A stretch of 64,000 nucleotides of DNA from Microbulbifer variabilis (GTDB lineage Bacteria > Pseudomonadota > Gammaproteobacteria > Pseudomonadales > Cellvibrionaceae). Made by a program: the position numbers and the translations under genes. Of the stretch, positions 57,647 through 64,000 are shown in pieces; within the stretch, counting starts at the first letter, position 1, and the number at the start of each line of letters is the position of its first letter. The stretch is from assembly GCF_023716485.1 (NCBI RefSeq), contig NZ_CP092418.1:2773001-2837000 (forward strand). The letters run 5' to 3'. The notes below the pieces were generated by a model. The model was not told the DNA's origin. It searched no databases and saw only the letters and a program-made list of their open reading frames with translations.

Positions 57647-57739
57647 ATGGACGAATTCGAACTTGGAACAAAAATCATTCGCACTGCCGTTGTCACGATA
57701 GCCTTTTTCCTAATTAGCGCTTTTATATTCTGGAGGTAA
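57647..57739 (+). CDS. Candidate 30-residue single-helix membrane peptide
   Basis: ATG with a TTAAGGA site 7 bases upstream. The peptide starts MDEFELGTKIIR, then a hydrophobic stretch TAVVTIAFFLISAFIF, and ends Trp-Arg. This acidic-start, one-helix, basic-end layout is typical of small membrane proteins, including type I toxin-like peptides and small phage proteins. No antitoxin RNA could be assigned. It lies 63 bases upstream of the coiled-coil protein gene and may share its transcript. Confidence 0.5.
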   Translation: MDEFELGTKIIRTAVVTIAFFLISAFIFWR

Positions 57740-57802
57740 TAAAGCCATTAAAAATGGTTTGACGGCGGAGTTCCTGAGAGAAAAGTCCCTTACGACCATA
57801 AG

Positions 57803-58183
57803 ATGAAGGCGTATGAAAACGCCGTGCTTTTGATACATGGCCTGGAGTCGAAACTAAACCGCCTTCTAACGGAGTTCGAGAAAATAAGAAAAGGCGATAG
57901 TTCAGACCGCAAAGCTACAAAATCCAAAGAAGCCTTCATCACGCGCTTTAATAAAGTTGATGACAAGCTGGAGAAACTGACCCTGCATTTCGGGCCAGAA
58001 GTACATAGGCTGATTGAAGACCTAAGGAAATCAACTAAGCTTGCCGCGCAGTCGGTTGGGATTTTAGATAAGGATCAAGAGCATTTTCAGCGGCTTCAAA
58101 AGAAGTTAACTGCCCTTTTAGAAGTCATCTTTAGAGATGGACAAAACCACTATAATACTCTGTCAACCAGCGCAGCTAACTAA
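57803..58183 (+). CDS. Hypothetical coiled-coil protein
   Basis: 126 residues, strongly helical and charged (LIHGLESKLNRLLTEFEKIRKG, KVDDKLEKLTLHFGPEVHRL, HFQRLQKKLTALLEVIF), with no Cys, signal peptide or membrane helix. Heptad-like spacing of Leu suggests a coiled coil. The ATG has a weak ribosome-binding site (CATAAG). It stands next to prophage remnants on the opposite strand and could be a phage or island gene. I do not recognise a family. Confidence 0.6.
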   Translation: MKAYENAVLLIHGLESKLNRLLTEFEKIRKGDSSDRKATKSKEAFITRFNKVDDKLEKLTLHFGPEVHRLIEDLRKSTKLAAQSVGILDKDQEHFQRLQKKLTALLEVIFRDGQNHYNTLSTSAAN

Positions 58184-58220
58184 GCACCGTACAGGGTTAA
58201 AAGGCCAGTTTTCGGTTCCG

Positions 58221-58316
58221 CTAAAAATACCCCCTATTTCCAGCTGCAGCAGTATCCAGGGCGGGGTCTAGGGTGCCTTTCTGGGCGTAGGGGATGCCGT
58301 TATTCGGTGTGTTGCT
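58221..58316 (-). pseudogene. 5' fragment of a phage tail gene (DUF2793-like)
   Basis: ATG at 58316 with an AGGA site encodes 31 residues, starting MSNTPNNGIPYAQKGTLDPA, which resembles the opening of DUF2793-type phage tail proteins. It stops after NRGYF, so only the first few percent of such a gene remains. Next to other tail and lysis relics on the same strand. Confidence 0.45.
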
Positions 58317-58640
58317 CATGATTTTTTCCTGCTTATATGGTGATTTGTGCGGACGGCCTGGGCCGGTGATGCTGCTTAGCTGGCTGACGGTGATCGTGGC
58401 GGTGCTTGGATCTGCAATGGATAAGGTGGTTGCGGTAGTTCGCAGCCGCTCGCAGCCAAACTCTGAAACTGGCACCTACCGTAAAAAACTGAGCTTTGTA
58501 GTGCTGGCAATAGCAGGTTGAGAAGCACCAACTAGACATACAAAACCCGATTGAGTGGGCTGGTCATCAAGAGAGATATCAGCAGCCAAGGTATAACCCC
58601 CTATGAAATTTCAGATACCTGTTAAAAAACTCGGTCCGAA
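58317..58640. other. Gap between phage relics
   Basis: 324 bases with open but unconvincing frames on both strands (for example a plus-strand frame with hydrophobic LLMIFSCLYGDL). Possibly residual phage coding sequence; no family recognised. Confidence 0.3.
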
Positions 58641-59392
58641 TCACCCGTGTGTTGGTCCCCTCAGGAGGACCCGCTCAACGTTTCTTTGCGTCGCAATCGC
58701 ATGGTCCATGGTCTTATCCAGTTCAATCGGCAGGTGACGCCGCGCTATGCCTTCAGCTATTCGGATAAAAGGGAAACGTTTGCGGTAATCTGGCTTGCCT
58801 TTGAGGAAAATCAGGATGGGCTTAACCATTGGCCGGCGTTTATCGCCTGCCCTCTTCCATACTCCTAAGACACCATTAACTTTGCCAACGAAATATTTAC
58901 CCTTCTTACCTTGCGAACTACCTGCACCACCAGCAGTACCAGAGCTGCCCCGCAATTCAGCCAGGATTTTTTATAGGCTCCGACCGAGATATTCCCATGC
59001 TTGTTTAATCTTGCCGCCTTGCCATGTACCACATACATACCAGCAGGCAGAACACCCATATGCCAAAGGGCTCGCTCAAAGCACTTGTCGTTCCAGTTCA
59101 TATCCATGACCGAAGGGGCCAGGTATTTGCCGGGTGCAGTACCGTTGGAAACCTGATCACGGATAAAGACTTTGGCAATACCTGAACGCTTCGTGGCTTT
59201 CTTTACCAATACGGAGTTCAGCGTTAACTTTGCTGGGTTTGTAAATACACACCCCATAGCTGCACCCTCTTCTCCCCGGATTCGTAACGCCACATTATTG
59301 AGTGCGACAGAACTGGCATAAGGTAATTGCTTTTTTAATTCAGCAGATGCTTGATCAAACTTTGAAGTATCCAGCTTTACACTAACGCCCAT
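58641..59392 (-). pseudogene. Phage minor tail protein Z-like gene, frameshifted
   Basis: MGVSVKLDTSKFDQASAELK, then VALNNVALRIRGEEGAAM, KLTLNSVLVKKATKRSG, GTAPGKYLAPSV and LPAGMYVVHGKAARLNKHGN match phage minor tail protein Z-type proteins. At 58,967-58,972 a run of six A on the coding strand shifts the frame. With seven A the reading continues Lys-Lys-ILAELRGSSGTAGGAG and on to GKYFVGKVNGVLGVWKR and KPDYRKRFPFIRIAEGIA, the expected C-terminal half, ending at 58,641. Total about 250 codons. Either a real frameshift in a dead prophage or a homopolymer error. Confidence 0.75.
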
Positions 59393-59411
59393 CGTCCCCG
59401 CCCTGCAGATT

Positions 59412-59618
59412 CTAGCGCTGGTGGTTGTGGTTGTGGTTGTGGTTGTGGTTGTGGTTGTGGTTGTAATACCAATTAACCATTAAACCTGCTGCAGCTATCA
59501 GCACACCAGCAAAGCCAAGCCAGTTGTTTGCGAACCAACCCGCGAAAGCTCCGGCACCAATAGCAGTCGTATAGCCAGCCTTATCCGCTATTTCTCTCAG
59601 AGCATTCTGAAGTGTCAT
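59412..59618 (-). CDS. Small phage holin-like membrane protein with (Asn-His)n tail
   Basis: 68 residues. MTLQNALREIADKAGYTTAI is followed by two hydrophobic segments (GAGAFAGWFANNWLGFAGVL and IAAAGLMVNWYY), then seven Asn-His pairs and Gln-Arg. Size and two-helix layout fit a class II holin or holin accessory protein. The His tail comes from a GGTTGT microsatellite (plus strand) and may be a recent expansion. Its ATG overlaps the stop of the upstream holin gene (ATGA). Confidence 0.65.
   Translation of the reverse strand: MTLQNALREIADKAGYTTAIGAGAFAGWFANNWLGFAGVLIAAAGLMVNWYYNHNHNHNHNHNHNHQR
59423..59464. repeat. Hexanucleotide microsatellite (GGTTGT)7
   Basis: Seven perfect GGTTGT units, read as (AACCAC)7 on the coding strand, which encode Asn-His pairs in the holin-like protein. 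Copy-number change would lengthen or shorten the tail without a frameshift. Confidence 0.92.
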
Positions 59619-60012
59619 GACTGCTTCCAGGCAACAGTTGCCCTCTCAACGCTGCGCCCCACCACATAACCTCCGAGGCCGATTTTTACTATTTCCAGAA
59701 GGGCGAGAGTCTGGTTCTCGCTGAGGTTTGGCGCTGTCCACCCCAACCAATGAAAGACGGTCAGCCCCACGAATGTGAGCATGTTACTGGCCGCCAGTTT
59801 CTTTGTAGCCATGACTCTCCTCCAGCTTCTGCAGTGATTACCTGGGTAGCCGCTCTCAACTCCTCCAGGTCCATTGAGATTAACTTTGAATCCACCTGCG
59901 CCTTTAAGTGGTTGGCTTCTGTCTTACCTGGGAATGCCTTATCTATGACCTTGCCGAGTAAATTTGATATGAATGAAATCTTTAATAGCTCCAGATTGTG
60001 GGACGGGTACAT
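59615..60012 (-). pseudogene. Phage 3TM holin gene, single-base frameshift
   Basis: Two overlapping frames make one holin of the 3TM (GTA-holin-like) family. The first runs NLLGKVIDKAFPGKTEANHLKA through ITAEAGGESWLQRNWRPVT and then goes astray. The second starts at MLTFVGLTVFHWLGWTAPNL and runs to LGGYVVGRSVERATVAWKQS. Intact relatives read ...NWRPxTMLTF... continuously. One base is missing near 59,783. A short product from ATG 59812 is possible but lacks the N-terminal part. Confidence 0.78.
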
Positions 60013-60190
60013 TTGACTTGCACCAGTTAAAAGTTATCCAGACGTAAAAAAATCGGCTCAGTGGCCGGTTTATATGGTTAGGTACCTGCTAGAGACAACA
60101 ATCGCAAGGTAGCTTATTTATACTCCCAAAACGCAGAAGTACCAAAAAGGTGTCAGCCCAAAATAATAAAGAAGTGGTCGATTGTGCTTA

Positions 60191-61044
60191 GAAGCTGTTT
60201 CATAACTTATTTAACGTAATTAACATGCATGCAATATAGAAAAAAGCACGATAAGTGGACAAATATCGCTCCCATCTAACAACCAAACGGCGGTAATTTC
60301 CCAACCACGCAAAAGTCCGCTCAACTTTCCAACGGCGAGTATACCTTCTGAGCTTTCTACCATCCTGCCTTGAGGCTTTTTCCCTATTTATCCTGTGTGG
60401 ACAGATAAGGTCGATTCCACGACTCAACAGACTATCTCTAAGAGGATCAGAGTCCGCCGCTTTATCATAAACTAAGCGATGAATCTTTGTATTTTTATAC
60501 GTAACATCAAGCAATGGATGTAATAACTTTACTTCTGCTGGTGAGGCCGAAGTAATGGTGCCTCCCAGTGGAATACCTTCGCCATCGACCACCACCATCC
60601 TCTTTGAACCCTTGCCCCGCTTGGTTTTCCCGACTTCGAAGCCCCCTTTTTTGCTGGTGCAAAGCTACCATCAGAAAAGACTTCCTCCCAGTTAAGCAAA
60701 GACTGTTGATCCAATAGCTCCAGGAATCTTCTCCATGCATGTAGCCAAGCTCCTTGCTCTTCCCAAAACTGAAGCCTTCTCCAACATGTACTCGGTGATG
60801 GATAGTGTGAAGGAAGATCTTTCCATCGCGCTCCAGAACGCAAAACCCACAGGATGCCTTCAAAACAAGCCCGATTATCAATGGGTTTTGGGCCTCCCTT
60901 TCCTCGTTTTAATTCAGGAAGACATGGTTCGATCAATTTCCATTGATCATTGGTTAACTCTGACTTGAATCGGCTCACTATTGCTGAACTTTTTTTCTAT
61001 GTAATTGCGTGAGAATAACCGATTTCAAGTTATGAAACAGCCTC
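60191..61044 (-). mobile_element. IS5-family insertion sequence, copy A (854 bp)
   Basis: Ends are 18-bp inverted repeats GAAGCTGTTTCATAACTT (60,191-60,208) and its complement at 61,027-61,044 with one mismatch. A TA dinucleotide flanks both ends, consistent with a 2-bp target duplication. The transposase is on the minus strand. A second, diverged copy lies inverted at 62,135-62,986. Confidence 0.9.
60200..60978 (-). CDS. IS5-family (IS427-like) transposase, expressed by frameshift
   Basis: DDE transposase in two overlapping frames. The first (GTG 60978) begins MSRFKSELTNDQWKLIEPCL and reaches SDGSFAPAKKG (first Asp). At A6G5 (GCAAAAAAGGGGGC) a -1 slip on AAAAAAG joins the second frame: KGSKRMVVVDGEGIPLGG, LVYDKAADSDPLRDSL (second Asp), KVERTFAWLGNYRRL (Glu) and a C-terminus ending ITLNKL. 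Such programmed frameshifting is established for IS427-group elements. The product would be about 258 residues. All catalytic residues are present, so this copy may be active. Confidence 0.85.
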
Positions 61045-61052
61045 TAGTCTTA

Positions 61053-61550
61053 TTAGCTGCTGATGTTTTGCAGATTTGATAAAAAGTCATTTTCCTGGTC
61101 TGTGTTTTCAAATGATGATTTAGGAATAATGTTAAAAATCAAATCTGACTGATAAAGCATGATAATCCGCTTGCTTTCACGCCACTTGACATAGTCTGAC
61201 CATTTGATTTTTGCTACCCCTCTTTCGTTAATTGCATTAATGCCCTCACGATCCCATTCGAATTGAGCTGGAAGATTTAAGCTCTTTTGCTGCCGATAAA
61301 TTTTATTACACTTGTAGCGCAGATAGACCAAATAATAGCCAAAATACCAAAGTAGCCAGCCAGAGGCGCTACCAACGGCGATTGATAATTCAACGTTTAA
61401 AGCACTATATAAAAAATAGGCAAGCCAGACTGTTAAAAGCGCAATGATAAAAAATTTGCTTACACTAAGCTTCTGATGAACCCATTGGGAATGATAGTAA
61501 TCATCGGGTGTTATCTTAACTTCGATTTTATTCATACTTATTGCTAACAT
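61053..61550 (-). CDS. YcxB-like membrane protein
   Basis: 165 residues with two adjacent membrane helices (FFIIALLTVWLAYFLYSAL and LSIAVGSASGWLLWYFGYYL), then a cytoplasmic YcxB-like C-terminal domain with FEWDREGINAINERGVAKIKW, DYVKWRESKRIIMLYQSDLI and FNIIPKSSF. Function of the family is unknown. The start could be 61550 or the ATG at 61535; neither has a strong ribosome-binding site. It is caught between two inverted IS5 copies; its stop lies 9 bases from the end of copy A, and the C-terminus looks complete. Confidence 0.75.
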   Translation of the reverse strand: MLAISMNKIEVKITPDDYYHSQWVHQKLSVSKFFIIALLTVWLAYFLYSALNVELSIAVGSASGWLLWYFGYYLVYLRYKCNKIYRQQKSLNLPAQFEWDREGINAINERGVAKIKWSDYVKWRESKRIIMLYQSDLIFNIIPKSSFENTDQENDFLSNLQNISS

Positions 61551-61676
61551 TTATATACTGATGATCTTGACCACTATTATCCTGATCACTGCCTCGGAAG
61601 CAATTCCGCGCCAGTTTTCCAAAGTAATCTTTCAAATCAGACTGCCGAACAAATTTTATACACTTCAGCGGGACGG

Positions 61677-62054
61677 CTAGTAACTTCAGACTGTAGGGCG
61701 GGTACGCTCGCCCGGCATTGATTCAAGGTCATCCAGGTGAAGGAATCACCTTTTGAATGCCCCCTTTTGCCATACCCCTATAACGGTGAAACCTTCCTCC
61801 TGGGTGATTTTAATTAACCGGTAGGCCCTGCCTGACGCCACCTGAACATCAATAGCCTGCCCGGTGGTATGGGTCATGGTGGCATTTAATCGAGCGTTAT
61901 GAACTGGGCAGCGGTAATCGGAGTTAATAATCATCGGCTTGCCAAAGCGCTCTCTAACTTGGATCAGGCGTCTGAGCGTTTCATCTTTGAAATAATTTTT
62001 GCCACAACAACGACAGGCCAATTCCAACTCTGTGAAATAGTCATTATCAAACAT
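61677..62054 (-). pseudogene. Phage M15-family peptidase (endolysin) with two in-frame stops
   Basis: ATG at 62054 (MFDNDYFTELELACRCCGKN) begins a D-Ala-D-Ala carboxypeptidase-type endolysin. INSDYRCPVHNARLNATMTH and TTGQAIDVQVASGRAYRLIK carry the first zinc ligands (His, Asp). After QKGAFKR a TGA (61,746-61,748) interrupts the frame, which continues FLHLDDLESMPGERTRPTV with the last zinc-ligand His, then another TGA where relatives have Trp, then Ser-Tyr. The truncated product lacks that His and should be inactive. Confidence 0.75.
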
Positions 62055-62074
62055 GGAAGCACCAGAAATAAAAA

Positions 62075-62093
62075 AACCCGCACAGGGCGGGTT
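62075..62093. terminator. Bidirectional stem-loop terminator
   Basis: AACCCGC-ACAGG-GCGGGTT with six A before and AATTTTT after, so it has a U tract on both strands. It lies just upstream of the endolysin start and downstream of whatever once preceded it. Confidence 0.75.
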
Positions 62094-62134
62094 AATTTTT
62101 ATAAAATAAGTGTCGCTACAGAACGATTTTACTA

Positions 62135-62986
62135 GAAGCTGTTTCATAACTTGAAATCAGTTATTCTTGCGACCTCATGGAATGATAAGACCAGTAAGTG
62201 TGAGTAGACTTAAGTCAGAATTAACCGACGCTCAGTGGAAATTGATTGAGCCTTGCCTTCCCCAGCTAAAACGTGGAAAAGGAGGTCCTAAACCCATTGA
62301 TAACCGTGCATGTTTTGAAGGTATCTTGTGGATTTTGCGCTCAGGAGCACGATGGAAGGATCTCCCCCCATCTTACCCTTCGCCGAGTACTTGCTGGAGA
62401 AGGCTCCAGTTTTGGGAAGAGCAAGGCGCTTGGTTGGAGGCTTGGAGAAAATTTCTCGGACAGCTCGATCAAAGATCCCTGCTTAATTGGAAAGAAGTCT
62501 TTTTGGATGGTAGCTTTGCTTCAGCAAAAAAAGGGGAGCAGAAGTCGGAAAAACTAAGCGAGGCAAGGGTACAAAGTGGATGGTGGTGGTCGATGGCGAA
62601 GGTATTCCATTGGGAGGCACCGTTACTTCGGCCTCACCAGAAGAAGTAAATTTATTACACCCACTACTCGATGTTACCTATGAAAATACAAAAATTCGAC
62701 GACTAGTGTACGACAAGGCTGCAGATTCTGATCCACTACGCCATAGTTTGGCCCGCCGTGAAATTGACCTGATTTGCCCTCACCGTAGGAATAGAAGAAA
62801 ACCTTCGAAACAAGATGGCAGAAAGCTTAGGAGATATATGCGACGTTGGAAAGTTGAGCGAACTTTTGCATGGCTAGGGAACTACCGTCGTTTAGTTATC
62901 AGGTGGGATCGCTACTTATCTTCATACAGAGCTTTTTCTATATTGCCTGCATGTTAATTACGCTAAAGAAGTTATGAAACAGCTTC
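62135..62986 (+). mobile_element. IS5-family insertion sequence, copy B (852 bp)
   Basis: Perfect 18-bp inverted repeats (GAAGCTGTTTCATAACTT at 62,135-62,152 and its complement at 62,969-62,986) flanked by TA on both sides. Same family as copy A but clearly diverged in sequence and in opposite orientation. Confidence 0.92.
62200..62957 (+). CDS. IS5-family (IS427-like) transposase, copy B, C-terminus frameshifted
   Basis: Same two-frame layout as copy A. GTG at 62200 (VSRLKSELTDAQWKLIEPCL) runs to LDGSFASAKKG; an A-rich slippery site then joins MVVVDGEGIPLGG through LVYDKAADSDPLRHSL and KVERTFAWLGNYRRL. Near the end a run of five T replaces six in copy A, so the last residues read SILPAC instead of the FFYIACMLITL of copy A. 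The catalytic DDE residues are kept, but the altered terminus may reduce activity. Confidence 0.8.
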
Positions 62987-63052
62987 TAATACTTTTTAAC
63001 TGATTTAAATAAACAGCGTATCTTAAAGCTTAAATCAAAAATAAGGATGCGA

Positions 63053-63880
63053 TTAAAGCTCGTAAGCTTCCCTCAGCATATCTTTAAGATAAATATGATG
63101 TGTTTCAAACTCCATACCTTGCGCGTCTTTAGCTTTAATACTGACAGCTGTTTCATCACCATCAGGCCCAGGCATTGTTGAGACTTCTAGCTTGTATGCC
63201 TCAAAAAACTTTGACTCATCGCCGTAGGGTGCGTGAAAATGAAAAACTTCTTTCCCTTCTCCAAGCCACAGCAATTCGATAACAAATGCCATATCACCAT
63301 TGCTTGAATTTGGATCAACAGCTGGATTATCTTTAAGCGACAACTCAACCTGACTGCCATCAACTGTAAACGATTTGACATCAACAACTTTGCTTGGAGT
63401 CGCATCAACTAATTGTCCATGAACAGAAAATAGTCTTTGCTCAAAATTTAGTGAACGCTCTTCCCCAATAAAATTTTCAACTTCAGAGACAAAGCCTTCA
63501 ATGTGAACCATTGCATTATTTGGATTTCCAGCATTGAAACCATCTACTGCAATATCAAGCTGACGATACACCCAAACATCATCGACGGTAGAATAAAATC
63601 TCCAACCTTGATCATCTGCCTTGAAATTACCTATTAACAAACCGGGCGCATGAGGAAAATTAATTTCTAACGAAGTAAGCATTGCGGGTACTGAATGATT
63701 CGCTTGATCAACGGTCAAAATCACAGAACTAGCGCCATTCAAATTTAGGCCAGGATACTGTATTTCACCGTTAGATGAATGTAGATCTTGAAGTTCATAC
63801 TTGAAAGTTTTTGCTTGCGCACCGAAGGCTAATAGAGCCACAGAGACAGCTACTATTTTAATGGCATTTCTAAAAAACAT
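63053..63880 (-). CDS. Exported hypothetical protein, 275 residues
   Basis: A signal peptide (MFFRNAIKIVAVSVALLAFGAQA) precedes a 250-residue beta-rich, acidic mature protein that I do not recognise. Visible segments include YPGLNLNGASSVILTVDQAN, GNFKADDQGWRFYSTVDDVW, RQLDIAVDGFNAGNPNNAM and FHFHAPYGDESKFFEAY. No lipobox, no Cys in the mature part. Probably periplasmic or secreted. It lies just right of IS5 copy B with no operon partner. The gene looks intact. Confidence 0.65.
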   Translation of the reverse strand: MFFRNAIKIVAVSVALLAFGAQAKTFKYELQDLHSSNGEIQYPGLNLNGASSVILTVDQANHSVPAMLTSLEINFPHAPGLLIGNFKADDQGWRFYSTVDDVWVYRQLDIAVDGFNAGNPNNAMVHIEGFVSEVENFIGEERSLNFEQRLFSVHGQLVDATPSKVVDVKSFTVDGSQVELSLKDNPAVDPNSSNGDMAFVIELLWLGEGKEVFHFHAPYGDESKFFEAYKLEVSTMPGPDGDETAVSIKAKDAQGMEFETHHIYLKDMLREAYEL

Positions 63881-64000
63881 AAAAATTCACTGAAAAATAA
63901 ATTGAATTAATCGCTCGAGAAGAAAGTTAACCTTATAACACACATCAAAACCCAGTACCTGATCACACTTTCGAAAAATCTAATCAAAAAATATATAAAG

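Noticed and set aside
53598..62054. Stop-codon reassignment or readthrough as an explanation for the many in-frame stops
   Set aside because: TAG, TAA and TGA are all affected, while intact genes in the same window end normally with all three. Decay or sequencing error is simpler.
1..64000. CRISPR array or rRNA operon
   Set aside because: No regularly spaced identical repeats and no rRNA-like sequence were seen by eye.

Overview
The window looks like a chromosomal segment of a marine gammaproteobacterium, with a Microbulbifer- or Cellvibrionales-like organism as the best guess. This is an inference from gene content: ribosome modulation factor, membrane-linked PyrD, the 1,640-residue NAD-glutamate dehydrogenase, a fused bifunctional RlmKL and a moxR-bat operon. 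No rRNA is present to settle it.

Positions 1-23,600 are dense core genome: the end of a lytic transglycosylase gene; a signalling module of FHA protein, PP2C phosphatase and Ser/Thr kinase; rlmKL; rmf; pyrD; NAD-dependent gdh; and a six-gene moxR-DUF58-DUF4381-batA-batBC-batD operon.

Positions 23,690-40,150 are an AT-richer surface-polysaccharide locus inserted between the bat operon and nadK. It holds three GT4 glycosyltransferases, an ABC exporter (permease plus short KpsT-type ATPase), several capsule-synthesis-like proteins, and a teichoic-acid-like set (TagD cytidylyltransferase and two CDP-glycerol glycerophosphotransferase-type enzymes). Together they suggest an exported glycerol-phosphate-containing polysaccharide. 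An IS3-family relic lies in the middle.

Positions 40,190-50,310 are again mostly core-like: nadK, a PLP-dependent desulfhydrase/deaminase, tRNA-Asp and tRNA-Val with a terminator, a large membrane-anchored alpha/beta-hydrolase-like protein, cysC, nhaA, a universal stress protein and a glycerophosphodiester phosphodiesterase.

Positions 50,310-64,000 are accessory and decaying. They contain a long stretch without recognisable genes, a umuDC operon broken by nonsense mutations, and a run of minus-strand single-gene units separated by integron attC-like sites with no integrase in view (a CALIN-like array). Next come two very small ORFs, a degraded prophage lysis/tail fragment (minor tail protein, holins, M15 endolysin; most of its genes carry frameshifts or stops), and two inverted copies of an IS5-family element. 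Several stops and homopolymer frameshifts fall in this stretch, so genuine decay and base-calling error both need to be considered.

The most distinctive observations are the cassette array with matching recombination-site ends, the teichoic-acid-like capsule locus with its unusual domain fusions, and the kinase carrying a periplasmic PEGA plus FGE-like domain.
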